A stretch of DNA of 5,008 nucleotides, from assembly GCA_028679985.1 (NCBI GenBank), contig JAJRAH010000074.1, forward strand, positions 1 to 5,008, in the 5' to 3' direction. Source of the stretch: Methanomassiliicoccales archaeon. GTDB lineage: Archaea > Thermoplasmatota > Thermoplasmata > Methanomassiliicoccales > JACIVX01. The translations under genes and the position numbers were made by a program. The notes beneath the pieces were generated by a model that did no database searches, was not told the DNA's origin, and worked only from the letters and a program-made list of their open reading frames with translations. This document shows positions 1 through 4,776 of this stretch, in pieces; the stretch's first letter is position 1; every line of letters starts with the position of its first letter.

Positions 1-759
1 GGAATGGGAGGAGGGACCGGTACCGGATCGGCACACTACGTGGCCGAGATAGCGAAGGAGCAATGCCGGGCTCTGACAATCGGAGTGGTGACGCTGCCAT
101 TCAAGGCCGAGGGGACTGTGAGGATGGAGAACGCCCTCGATGGTTTGGAAAGTTTGACGCGTGTGACCGATACCACGATCGTCGTCCCGAACGACAAGTT
201 GCTCGAACTCGTGCCGAAACTGCCGATCGAAGCGGCGTTCAAAGTCGCTGACGAAGTACTGATGCAGACGATCAAAGGTCTGACGGAGATAATTACCAAG
301 CCAGGCCTCGTGAACCTTGACTATGCGGACATCCTGACTCTGATGAACGAAGGCGGAGTAGCCTTTGTCGGAATGGGAGAAGCCAGCAAGGAGAACTCGG
401 ACGACCCTGTGAAGGAGGCGGTCGGAGAGGCTATCAGCTCGCCGCTCCTAGGAGACATCAACGTGAAGGATTCAAAGGGAGCGCTTGTGCGGGTCGTCGG
501 AGGACCGGACATGACGGTCGACGAAGCGCAGAGGGCGGCGGAATATGTCGGTAAGAGCATCGACCCCAGGGCGAGGATCATCTGGGGCTGCTCGGTCGAT
601 CCGGAGAACGAAGGGCAGATACAGGTCCTGGTGATCTTCACCGGAGCGAAGTCGAAATTCATGCTGGACTCCATGTCGACGAACGTGGCAGCGAAGCTAG
701 GTATCCCGGCGCAGAGGGTCGGGGCGACGGCGGGAGAAGGCATAGACTTCGTACGCTGA
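1..759 (+). CDS. ftsZ: Cell division GTPase FtsZ, C-terminal part (5' end outside window)
   Basis: FtsZ is the tubulin-like GTPase that polymerises at mid-cell and builds the division ring. The reading frame is open at the left edge, so the N-terminal ~100 or more residues are missing and no start codon can be given. The visible part opens with the tubulin signature loop GGGTGTG (partial residues 3-9), which contacts the nucleotide phosphates. The T7 synergy loop follows with N105-L-D107-Y-A-D110; these acidic residues complete the GTPase site of the neighbouring subunit in the filament. The rest is the C-terminal domain (about residues 125-240), and the protein stops at GEGIDFVR soon after it. 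There is no long disordered linker or bacterial-type C-terminal anchor peptide, as in many archaeal FtsZs. Whether this is the FtsZ1 or FtsZ2 paralogue cannot be decided from this fragment. A terminator-like hairpin follows 16 bases after the stop. Confidence 0.96.
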   Translation, partial: GMGGGTGTGSAHYVAEIAKEQCRALTIGVVTLPFKAEGTVRMENALDGLESLTRVTDTTIVVPNDKLLELVPKLPIEAAFKVADEVLMQTIKGLTEIITKPGLVNLDYADILTLMNEGGVAFVGMGEASKENSDDPVKEAVGEAISSPLLGDINVKDSKGALVRVVGGPDMTVDEAQRAAEYVGKSIDPRARIIWGCSVDPENEGQIQVLVIFTGAKSKFMLDSMSTNVAAKLGIPAQRVGATAGEGIDFVR

Positions 760-775
760 TCTCGCGCGAACCAGA

Positions 776-811
776 AAAGATTGGCATCTCATCTTTCCCG
801 TTTCTTCATTT
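776..811 (+). terminator. Putative ftsZ terminator
   Basis: A 6-bp inverted repeat, AAAGAT (776-781) and ATCTTT (791-796), has a 9-nt loop and is followed by a pyrimidine-rich, T-dominated run to 811. Archaeal termination depends mainly on T-rich tracts, so the tract is the better part of the evidence. It suggests that ftsZ transcription ends before the small ORFs that follow. Confidence 0.45.
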
Positions 812-878
812 CACTAGGACATCCTTTGTCGCGCCGTAGACATCCGACAAGGTTGAAATCGCCGTCGTAACCTAATGC

Positions 879-995
879 TTGCACGAAGGTGCTGCGACGG
901 AGCCGGAGATCAAGTTCACGATCATGAAGACCGTCCTGCTCATGATAGCTTTCGTCGGTGTCGGGTCGGTCGCACTGGCAGTATTCTTGATATGA
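879..995 (+). CDS. Tiny single-helix membrane protein (38 aa from TTG, or 23 aa from ATG at 924)
   Basis: I do not recognise this small ORF. Its last 21 residues (about 18-38, TVLLMIAF through ALAVFLI) form one continuous hydrophobic segment suited to a membrane helix, preceded by an acidic and polar N-terminus and a Lys. The frame is closed by TAA at 873-875, so the start must be TTG 879 (MHEGAATEPE...) or the internal ATG 924; neither has a good Shine-Dalgarno. Synonymous positions are rich in C and G, as in the neighbouring real genes, which favours coding. Its stop overlaps the start of the next ORF as ATGA, typical of translationally coupled pairs. In many euryarchaea secE and spt5 follow ftsZ, but this product lacks the ~55-60 residue length and amphipathic helix of SecE, so I do not call it SecE. 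It could also be chance. Confidence 0.42.
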   Translation: MHEGAATEPEIKFTIMKTVLLMIAFVGVGSVALAVFLI

Positions 996-1084
996 GAACT
1001 TCCTCCGAGGTTATTCTGGGATTGCTGATACTGCTGTCATTGATGGCAGTCGTCGTTATGTCTTTTCTTTCCGGTCGAAAGTAA
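992..1084 (+). CDS. Tiny single-helix membrane protein, 30 aa, ATGA-coupled
   Basis: The ORF starts at ATG 992, which shares ATGA (992-995) with the stop of the preceding small ORF, and ends with TAA at 1082-1084. The product is a short polar N-terminus (MRTSSE), a ~20-residue hydrophobic helix (about residues 7-26) and a basic tail SGRK, a layout consistent with a cytoplasmic C-terminus. The same frame stays open upstream to ATG 875 (69 aa), but that N-terminal part is Arg/Cys/His-rich and looks like the out-of-frame shadow of the preceding ORF, so 992 is preferred. Two consecutive micro-proteins that are each almost one membrane helix could be small partners of a larger membrane complex. 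No family is recognised and function is unknown. Confidence 0.45.
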   Translation: MRTSSEVILGLLILLSLMAVVVMSFLSGRK

Positions 1085-1091
1085 CCGCGCC

Positions 1092-1153
1092 CTAGGAAGC
1101 CTAGTGGTCAGCCAGACTTCCAGGACGCCGATCTGGGTTCCCTCCTTCTATAC
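1092..1153 (+). terminator. Hairpins and pyrimidine tract after the small membrane ORFs
   Basis: Just after the stop at 1084 lie two small inverted repeats: CTAGG-AAG-CCTAG (1092-1104) and CCAGA (1112-1116) with TCTGG (1132-1136). A C/T-rich run at 1137-1150 follows. Together they could end the transcript of the two small ORFs before the TATA box at 1171. The evidence is structural only. Confidence 0.3.
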
Positions 1154-1160
1154 TCGTGCT

Positions 1161-1178
1161 AGAAAATAACATTATATA
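1161..1178 (+). promoter_or_regulatory. Archaeal promoter (BRE and TATA box) for RNA-1
   Basis: An A-rich BRE-like stretch (AGAAAATAAC, 1161-1170) runs directly into the TATA box ATTATATA (1171-1178). The box centre (1174.5) is 26.5 nt upstream of 1201, the first base of the long closing helix of RNA-1, which is the usual archaeal TATA-to-start distance. This is the clearest promoter in the window. Position 1201 itself begins TGC, so the true first base may lie one or two bases away. Confidence 0.7.
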
Positions 1179-1200
1179 GGAGAGTGACACGTTTCATTTC

Positions 1201-1337
1201 TGCAAAGCCAATTCCGAGCCGAGTTAATTAGCAGTCCTTCTAAGGGGGGAGGAAACCAGTGACCCACCTGGCTCTCCTACGTGAGGCCGGGATCATGCCT
1301 GGGTCGAGACGACCAAATCGGCCCAGGCGGCTTTGCA
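1201..1337 (+). ncRNA. Candidate structured non-coding RNA, copy 1 (RNA-1), three-way junction
   Basis: The ~137-nt segment can fold as a three-way junction. P1 is a perfect 9-bp helix, TGCAAAGCC (1201-1209) with GGCTTTGCA (1329-1337). P2 pairs ATTCCGAGCC (1211-1220) with GGCCGGGAT (1285-1293), nine pairs and one bulged A. P3 pairs GCCTGGGTCGA (1297-1307) with TCGGCCCAGGC (1318-1328), eleven pairs including one G-U, and is flush on P1. The P2 arm carries further pairing, CCAG (1256-1259) with CTGG (1268-1271) near its tip. A TATA box lies 26.5 nt upstream and a T-tract follows 7 nt after P1. RNA-2 at 4646 repeats the closing helix core and the order of elements. It is not recognisably 5S, SRP, RNase P, tRNA or a known riboswitch. 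It could instead be a 5' leader of the DUF5661 gene, but the T-tract argues for an independent RNA. Pairing was found by eye, without energy calculation. Confidence 0.62.
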
Positions 1338-1350
1338 CTTGATTTTTCTC
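1338..1350 (+). terminator. T-tract terminator of RNA-1
   Basis: A T-rich stretch (GATTTTTCTC, 1341-1350) starts a few bases after the 3' arm of the closing helix. A helix followed by a T-run is expected at the 3' end of an archaeal small RNA and marks a likely end near 1345-1350. Confidence 0.5.
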
Positions 1351-1501
1351 GCATGCACACACGAGATACTTGATGATAGCATTGATGCTGGCATACTTGG
1401 CGGGCGCGCCATTGAGCCGGTATTGGTGGGAAGTCGACTGACCGCGCCATGACAAAAGCCTTAGATACGAAAGACGTTCGGTGTCAGACAGGGGAAAAGA
1501 C
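1351..1501. other. Intergenic stretch between RNA-1 and the DUF5661 gene
   Basis: I see no convincing gene here. The only promoter candidate is a weak TATA-like CTTAGATA (1460-1467), whose expected start near 1490 would leave a ~12-nt leader containing GGGGA (1491-1495) before ATG 1502. Small inverted repeats occur (for example AGCAT/ATGCT around 1379-1390) but none is long enough to call. Confidence 0.35.
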
Positions 1502-1783
1502 ATGAGTGGTTCCAAGCATTACACTGCAGCAGAGGCAAAGAAGATCGGGGAGAAGCTCGGCATAGACTGGAGCGAATACGATGTCGAGCAGTTTAGAATG
1601 GGAATGGATGTCGAGCTCGAGCATGGCAAGATAAGTCCGGCGACCAATGTGACGGACGACGACCCAGTGATGACCGGCAAGATCGCGCTCGCGCACCTGA
1701 ACGAGTTCCCGGACTATTACACGCGACTTGACAAGCTCGAGAAGGAAGCGGAAAAGGCCTTGGAGAAGAGAAAGAAGAAATGA
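1502..1783 (+). CDS. DUF5661 family small protein (93 aa)
   Basis: The product is a short, charged, soluble protein that I recognise as resembling DUF5661, a family of small proteins of unknown function found scattered in bacteria and archaea. The visible family-like blocks are YTAAEAKKIGEKLGIDW (residues 7-23), FRMGMDVELEHG (31-42), TNVTDDDP (48-55) and HLNEFPDYYTRL (65-76). The tail (77-93) is a highly charged Lys/Glu helix ending KRKKK, which could bind nucleic acid or merely aid solubility. I chose ATG 1502, with GGGGA 7 nt upstream, over the in-frame GTG 1481, because homologous-looking sequence begins only after MSGSKHYTA. There is no signal peptide or membrane segment. The conserved His41, His65 and acidic residues could be functional, but no activity is known to me. 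It stands alone, with no neighbour closer than ~330 nt downstream. Confidence 0.85.
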   Translation: MSGSKHYTAAEAKKIGEKLGIDWSEYDVEQFRMGMDVELEHGKISPATNVTDDDPVMTGKIALAHLNEFPDYYTRLDKLEKEAEKALEKRKKK

Positions 1784-1792
1784 TTATCGACG

Positions 1793-1827
1793 CAGAAGGT
1801 CGCTGAGAGGTGACTTTCACACTTCTG
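1793..1827 (+). terminator. Hairpin downstream of the DUF5661 gene
   Basis: CAGAAG (1793-1798) can pair with CTTCTG (1822-1827), and inside it GTGA (1810-1813) pairs with TCAC (1817-1820). It lies 10 nt past the stop codon, so a 3'-UTR or terminator role is possible. No T-tract follows, which weakens the terminator reading. Confidence 0.28.
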
Positions 1828-1949
1828 GACAACAAGTAGAGGCGCGTATGTTGCCTATTGAGATTCTGACAAATGAAGTGCAAACCCAGAATGTCAATCA
1901 GCTCTGCCTGTCTGGGAGTTTCTCCGCGTCCAGCATCTAGAATGATAAT

Positions 1950-1957
1950 CTTATAGT
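1950..1957 (+). promoter_or_regulatory. Putative TATA box for the histidine kinase gene
   Basis: CTTATAGT (1950-1957), within the AT-richest part of this intergenic region and preceded by AATGATAAT, resembles an archaeal TATA box and predicts transcription from about 1980. An alternative is GTTTATGA (1961-1968), predicting about 1991. No box closer to the gene is visible. Confidence 0.4.
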
Positions 1958-2116
1958 CATGTTTATGAATCACGATTGTCAAATGTCCCTATTGATTTCG
2001 ACTCTTCACTTCGCTGGAGTGATTCGCACGACGAGGCTCCCGTATTTCGACGCTGAGCCGGCATTGCCGGAAATTGCCAAGGCGTCTCTTGAGCACGCAA
2101 CAGCGAGGCACGGTGG

Positions 2117-3985
2117 GTGGACGATGCTACGTGGGTCAGGAGGGACGAGGGGAAAGTGACAGACTATCATGGCGCCGTAACGGAAGCCACCAAGGAGAAA
2201 CTCGTAGAACGAAAGCTGGCGGAGAGCGAGGAGAAGTATCGTGAATTAGCGGAGAACGCCGGGGACGGAATTACGATCATAAAGGATGGCATCGTGAGGT
2301 ATGCGAATCCCTGGCTAGAGGAATTGGGAGGCTTCACGACGGAAGAGATAATAGGACACCCCTTCACAGATTTTGTCTGGCCGGACGACAGGGCGCTCCT
2401 GAATGACTACTACGTGAGGAGAATGAGGGGTGAGCCTACTCCTCGCGTGTATGAAGCGAGGCTCATGAAGAAAGACGGCACCCCGGTGGTAGTGGAGCTG
2501 AATGCCAACATCATCGACTACGAGGGTAGCCGCGCGGGATTCATAATCGTCCGAGACGTGACGGATAGGAAGGCTGCCCAAGAAGCTCTCCAGCTCTCCG
2601 AACAGAAGTACCGCACGATATTCGAGAACACCGGTACGGCGATGGTCATGATAGAAGAGGATATGACGGTCTCACTCGTCAACAGCGAGTTCGTCCGTCT
2701 CACTGGATTCTCCGAGGAGGAAGTGGAAGGGAAGATGCGAACTTCGGAACTCGTCGTCGATAGGGACCGGAAGATGATTGGAGAGTATCACAGACTGAGG
2801 CGAGGAGGCTCGAAGCTGGCTCCGCACAGCTATGAACTAAGAGTCAAGACGAAACATGGAGAGGCCAAGGACGTGATCCTCACAATAGATCTGGTACCGG
2901 GATCCAAACAGTCTATAGCTTCCCTTCTCGACATCACGGAGAGGAAGAAGATCGAGAAGATACTGCAGCACCAGATGGAGGAACAAACGCTGCTCCTCGA
3001 TAACGTCGAGACGATGGTCTGGTATGCGGTCGATACGGAGAGGTACGGAAGGGTGAATCAGGCAAGAGCGGACTTCCTCGGCAGAAGGAAGGACGAAATC
3101 GAGGGGAAGAAGCTGTGCGATTTCCTGCCGCCGGAGGAGGCAAGGGTAGGTGTCGAAGGAAACAGGAAGGTGTTCGAGACCAAGAGCTCGTATCACGGAC
3201 TGGAGTGGGTTACCAACGGAAAGGGGGAGAAGAGGCTCATGTCCGTCACGAAGGTTCCGAAGCTCGATCTCAAAGGGGACGTCGAGTTCGTTGTGTGCTC
3301 CGGTCATGACGTGACGGAATTGAAGCACGCGCAGGATGCACTCGATCTCGCCAACAAGAAGCTGCACCTGCTTGGAGGGGTGACAAGGCACGACATCGCG
3401 AATCAGCTCACTGTGATCTCCGGCAGCTTGCAGATGGTCGTATCAAGCGAGCTTCCGGGAAAAGAGAGGAAATACCTGGACATGGCCCTCAACGCTGGAA
3501 GGAACGTCGAGAGATATCTGGAGTTCAGCCGGGACTACGAACGAATGGGAACCGCGAAGCCGGAGTGGATCAGCGTCAGGGACGCCTGCGTCAAAGGGAT
3601 TTCCACCCTGGAGCCAGGAGACGTGAAGGTGGAGGTGGACCTTGAGGGCATCGAGATCTACGCCGATAGGATGCTCGAAAGAGTGTTCCATAACCTCGTC
3701 GGCAACGCGATAAGACACGGGGAGAAGGTTACGAGGGTCAGGATCTTCTGCCAGAAGTCGGGCGACTCTCTGCTCGTGATCTGCGAGGACGACGGGAAGG
3801 GAATTCCTACCGAGATGAAGGGCGGACTGTTCGAAGGCAGAAGGGGTCGCGGCCTTTACCTGGTGCGGGAGATCTTAGGCATAACCGGGATGACTATAGA
3901 AGAGAGGGGAGAGGCGGGGAAGGGGGCGAGGTTCGAGATCCACGTTCCGAAGGGAGATTTCAGATTCTTGGGCGAGGTGGAGTAG
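2117..3985 (+). CDS. Cytosolic PAS-PAS-PAS sensor histidine kinase (622 aa)
   Basis: This is a soluble two-component sensor kinase that would autophosphorylate a His and pass the phosphate to a response regulator. From GTG 2117 the layout is PAS1 (about 38-155), PAS2 (about 160-285), PAS3 (about 287-405), a dimerisation/phosphoacceptor helix with TRHDIANQL (His425), and a HATPase domain (about 520-615). The ATPase domain has the N box HNLVGNAIRHGE (Asn526, Asn530), the G1 box EDDGKGIP (Asp559) and the G2 box GRGLYLVRE (from Gly577). The segment between G1 and G2 is short and has no obvious F box. PAS1 and PAS2 end in the usual DVTDRK and DITERK junctions and PAS3 in HDVTELK. There is no membrane helix, so the signal is intracellular; ligand-binding residues cannot be inferred. 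GTG 2156, behind AGGAGGGA (2138-2145), may be the true start and would give 609 aa. No response regulator is adjacent. Confidence 0.93.
   Translation: MDDATWVRRDEGKVTDYHGAVTEATKEKLVERKLAESEEKYRELAENAGDGITIIKDGIVRYANPWLEELGGFTTEEIIGHPFTDFVWPDDRALLNDYYVRRMRGEPTPRVYEARLMKKDGTPVVVELNANIIDYEGSRAGFIIVRDVTDRKAAQEALQLSEQKYRTIFENTGTAMVMIEEDMTVSLVNSEFVRLTGFSEEEVEGKMRTSELVVDRDRKMIGEYHRLRRGGSKLAPHSYELRVKTKHGEAKDVILTIDLVPGSKQSIASLLDITERKKIEKILQHQMEEQTLLLDNVETMVWYAVDTERYGRVNQARADFLGRRKDEIEGKKLCDFLPPEEARVGVEGNRKVFETKSSYHGLEWVTNGKGEKRLMSVTKVPKLDLKGDVEFVVCSGHDVTELKHAQDALDLANKKLHLLGGVTRHDIANQLTVISGSLQMVVSSELPGKERKYLDMALNAGRNVERYLEFSRDYERMGTAKPEWISVRDACVKGISTLEPGDVKVEVDLEGIEIYADRMLERVFHNLVGNAIRHGEKVTRVRIFCQKSGDSLLVICEDDGKGIPTEMKGGLFEGRRGRGLYLVREILGITGMTIEERGEAGKGARFEIHVPKGDFRFLGEVE
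2138..2145 (+). promoter_or_regulatory. Shine-Dalgarno that favours GTG 2156 as kinase start
   Basis: AGGAGGGA lies 10 nt before GTG 2156, inside the longer reading frame that starts at GTG 2117. No comparable site precedes 2117. PAS1 begins around residue 38 of the long form, so both starts keep every domain intact. Confidence 0.45.
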
Positions 3986-4024
3986 TTCGGGTTTTTCCGA
4001 TTTCATGAATGTGAACACATCTGC
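3986..4024. terminator. Short convergent intergenic region with T-tract
   Basis: Only 39 bases separate the kinase stop from the stop of the minus-strand VOC gene. A TTTTT run (3992-3996) directly after the kinase gene is the likely terminator for the plus strand. No inverted repeat of note is seen, and the minus strand has no equally good T-run here. Confidence 0.4.
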
Positions 4025-4474
4025 CTAGATTGTGTCAGGGTTCGCTCTCGAATAGTGCTCTGGATCTTCGACGACGGTGATCTCGTTCCCATCTGGATCA
4101 ATCAGGACTGCCATAAGCCCGCCCCAATGTTGTCTCTGTGGCTTGAGCTTGAAAATAACGCCATCGTCGACGAGGCGACGATGAAGCTCATAGATGCTGT
4201 CTGTCTCCAGGACTATGCCCGTTTCTCCGCCGGGCTGCCTCTTGTCGAAAGAGGACGGCACGTAAATAGCTATCTTCCCGAGGGGATCGTCCTTTCCGAA
4301 CTCCACCCAGTTGTTCTCCCTCGAATCGAGAAGGACCGGAAGTCCGAGCACTTCTTCGTAGAACTCGATGGCACCGTCGAGATTCGAGACAGGAATCGTA
4401 CTGATCCAGACCCTCGTGATCTTGCCTCGCTCCTGATAATCCACCTCCCCGTCCATCGGATCGCCAATCGGCAT
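4025..4474 (-). CDS. VOC superfamily (glyoxalase/bleomycin-resistance fold) protein, 149 aa
   Basis: The protein has the size and motifs of a single vicinal-oxygen-chelate protein made of two beta-alpha-beta-beta-beta modules. The first module starts at ITRVWISTIPVSNL (19-32) with the typical helix AIEFYEEVLGLPV (35-47); the second contains GIVLETDSI (86-94), HRRLVDDGV (98-106) and the closing signature DPDGNEITVVED (126-137). VOC proteins include glyoxalase I, extradiol dioxygenases and antibiotic-binding proteins, so the substrate cannot be named. Metal ligands look incomplete: where a His or Glu is usual on strand 1 there is W-I-S, and where DGN-x-I-E is usual the sequence has Thr133, so the protein may bind no catalytic metal. 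ATG 4474 is chosen as the longest start; the ATG at residue 7 is possible. Neither has a Shine-Dalgarno, and a TATA-like TCAAATAC centred near 4501 fits a leaderless start at 4474. It is convergent with the kinase. Confidence 0.88.
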   Translation of the reverse strand: MPIGDPMDGEVDYQERGKITRVWISTIPVSNLDGAIEFYEEVLGLPVLLDSRENNWVEFGKDDPLGKIAIYVPSSFDKRQPGGETGIVLETDSIYELHRRLVDDGVIFKLKPQRQHWGGLMAVLIDPDGNEITVVEDPEHYSRANPDTI

Positions 4475-4497
4475 ATCTGTTAGAATTGGCGAAGGCA

Positions 4498-4505
4498 GTA
4501 TTTGA
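4498..4505 (-). promoter_or_regulatory. Weak TATA-like box for the VOC gene
   Basis: On the minus strand TCAAATAC sits about 27 nt before ATG 4474, which would give a leaderless transcript beginning at or near the start codon. The match to an archaeal TATA box is weak; the spacing is the main support. Confidence 0.3.
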
Positions 4506-4615
4506 CCCTTCAGTGCACCTCTCGGTAACTGTCTCTATCCTACCCCTGAGAAGACCGGCTCAATCTCCAGGAAATCCTCCAACACAACGCAAGACCCGCG
4601 GTTGAAATCTATAGG
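4506..4615. other. Intergenic stretch between the VOC promoter and RNA-2
   Basis: I see no gene, RNA or clear repeat here. The stretch is C-rich on the plus strand and unremarkable until the AT-rich run that begins near 4601 and leads into the RNA-2 promoter. Confidence 0.4.
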
Positions 4616-4623
4616 TTTATCTA
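4604..4623 (+). promoter_or_regulatory. Archaeal promoter for RNA-2
   Basis: TTTATCTA (4616-4623) resembles an archaeal TATA box, with an A/T-rich BRE-like segment upstream (GAAATCTATA, 4604-4613). Its centre (4619.5) is 26.5 nt before 4646, the first base of the RNA-2 closing helix, the same distance as in RNA-1. A second candidate, AATCTATA (4606-4613), would start transcription about 10 nt earlier. Confidence 0.58.
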
Positions 4624-4645
4624 CAACCTTAACAATTGACAAGGC

Positions 4646-4761
4646 AAGCAAAGCGAAGTCCGATAGAGGTCCCCACCAAGTCTCTATGAAGTATGCTCCT
4701 CATCCTTCTGAAGCAGTCGGACCGGGTCGCTGTTGGGGGAGGACACGACCCAGCTTTGCTT
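4646..4761 (+). ncRNA. Candidate structured non-coding RNA, copy 2 (RNA-2), three-way junction
   Basis: The ~116-nt segment can fold as a three-way junction like RNA-1. P1 is a perfect 9-bp helix, AAGCAAAGC (4646-4654) with GCTTTGCTT (4753-4761). P2 pairs GTCCGA (4658-4663) with TCGGAC (4717-4722). P3 pairs GGGTCG (4724-4729) with CGACCC (4746-4751). Junction strands are only GAA, C and A. Beyond P2 a sub-hairpin TAGAG (4664-4668) with CTCTA (4682-4686) follows; the rest of that arm is ambiguous. A TATA-like box lies 26.5 nt upstream and a T-rich ATTCTACTC follows. The GCAAAGC core, the TCCGA of P2 and the GGGTCG of P3 recur in RNA-1 in the same order. The minus strand has no TATA box at the matching place, so plus is the likely sense. 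No known RNA class is recognised. Confidence 0.6.
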
Positions 4762-4776
4762 ATTCTACTCATCGTC

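Larger units (their letters stand above)
1784..2116. other. Gene-free stretch upstream of the histidine kinase
   Basis: These ~330 bases hold no ORF I would defend; the open frames here give low-complexity or unremarkable peptides. They contain the hairpin after the DUF5661 gene, a TATA-like box at 1951-1957, and a short perfect hairpin CCGGC-ATT-GCCGG (2058-2070) about 50-85 nt before the two candidate kinase starts. If the TATA box is used, the kinase mRNA would carry a 5' leader of roughly 140-175 nt. Confidence 0.5.

Noticed and set aside
879..995. SecE (Sec61 gamma), suggested by position after ftsZ and a hydrophobic C-terminus
   Set aside because: Too short, preceded by an in-frame stop, and without the amphipathic N-terminal helix of SecE; no frameshift in the upstream bases restores one.
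1201..1337. 5S rRNA (three-way junction, ~120-137 nt, with CCGAG...GTTAAT resembling the loop-C region)
   Set aside because: The resembling bases lie in the wrong place near the 5' end and inside helix P2, the second arm is far too long, and the standard helix III/loop C and loop E sequences are absent.
1201..1337. Mobile element (MITE-like) with 9-bp terminal inverted repeats
   Set aside because: No target-site duplication flanks either copy, the ends differ between copies, and internal helices plus promoter spacing fit an RNA better.
1370..1441. Box C/D guide RNA (TTGATGAT near 1369 and CTGA near 1438)
   Set aside because: No proper internal D' and C' boxes, spacing is too long, and no terminal stem is visible.
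1240..1515. 91-aa minus-strand ORF
   Set aside because: It is antisense to RNA-1, has no recognisable motif, biased composition or promoter, and overlaps the start of the DUF5661 gene.
1593..1982. 129-aa minus-strand ORF
   Set aside because: It is antisense to the DUF5661 gene, with a Ser/Arg/Pro-rich composition typical of shadow frames.
1959..2159. 66-aa plus-strand ORF before the kinase
   Set aside because: No recognisable family, ribosome-binding site or gene-like codon pattern; it overlaps the kinase start in another frame.
2837..3391. 184-aa minus-strand ORF inside the kinase gene
   Set aside because: It is a shadow caused by the codon bias of the kinase; the kinase frame carries clear PAS domains throughout.
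4055..4483. 142-aa plus-strand ORF opposite the VOC gene
   Set aside because: The minus-strand frame carries VOC motifs, while the plus-strand peptide has no recognisable features.
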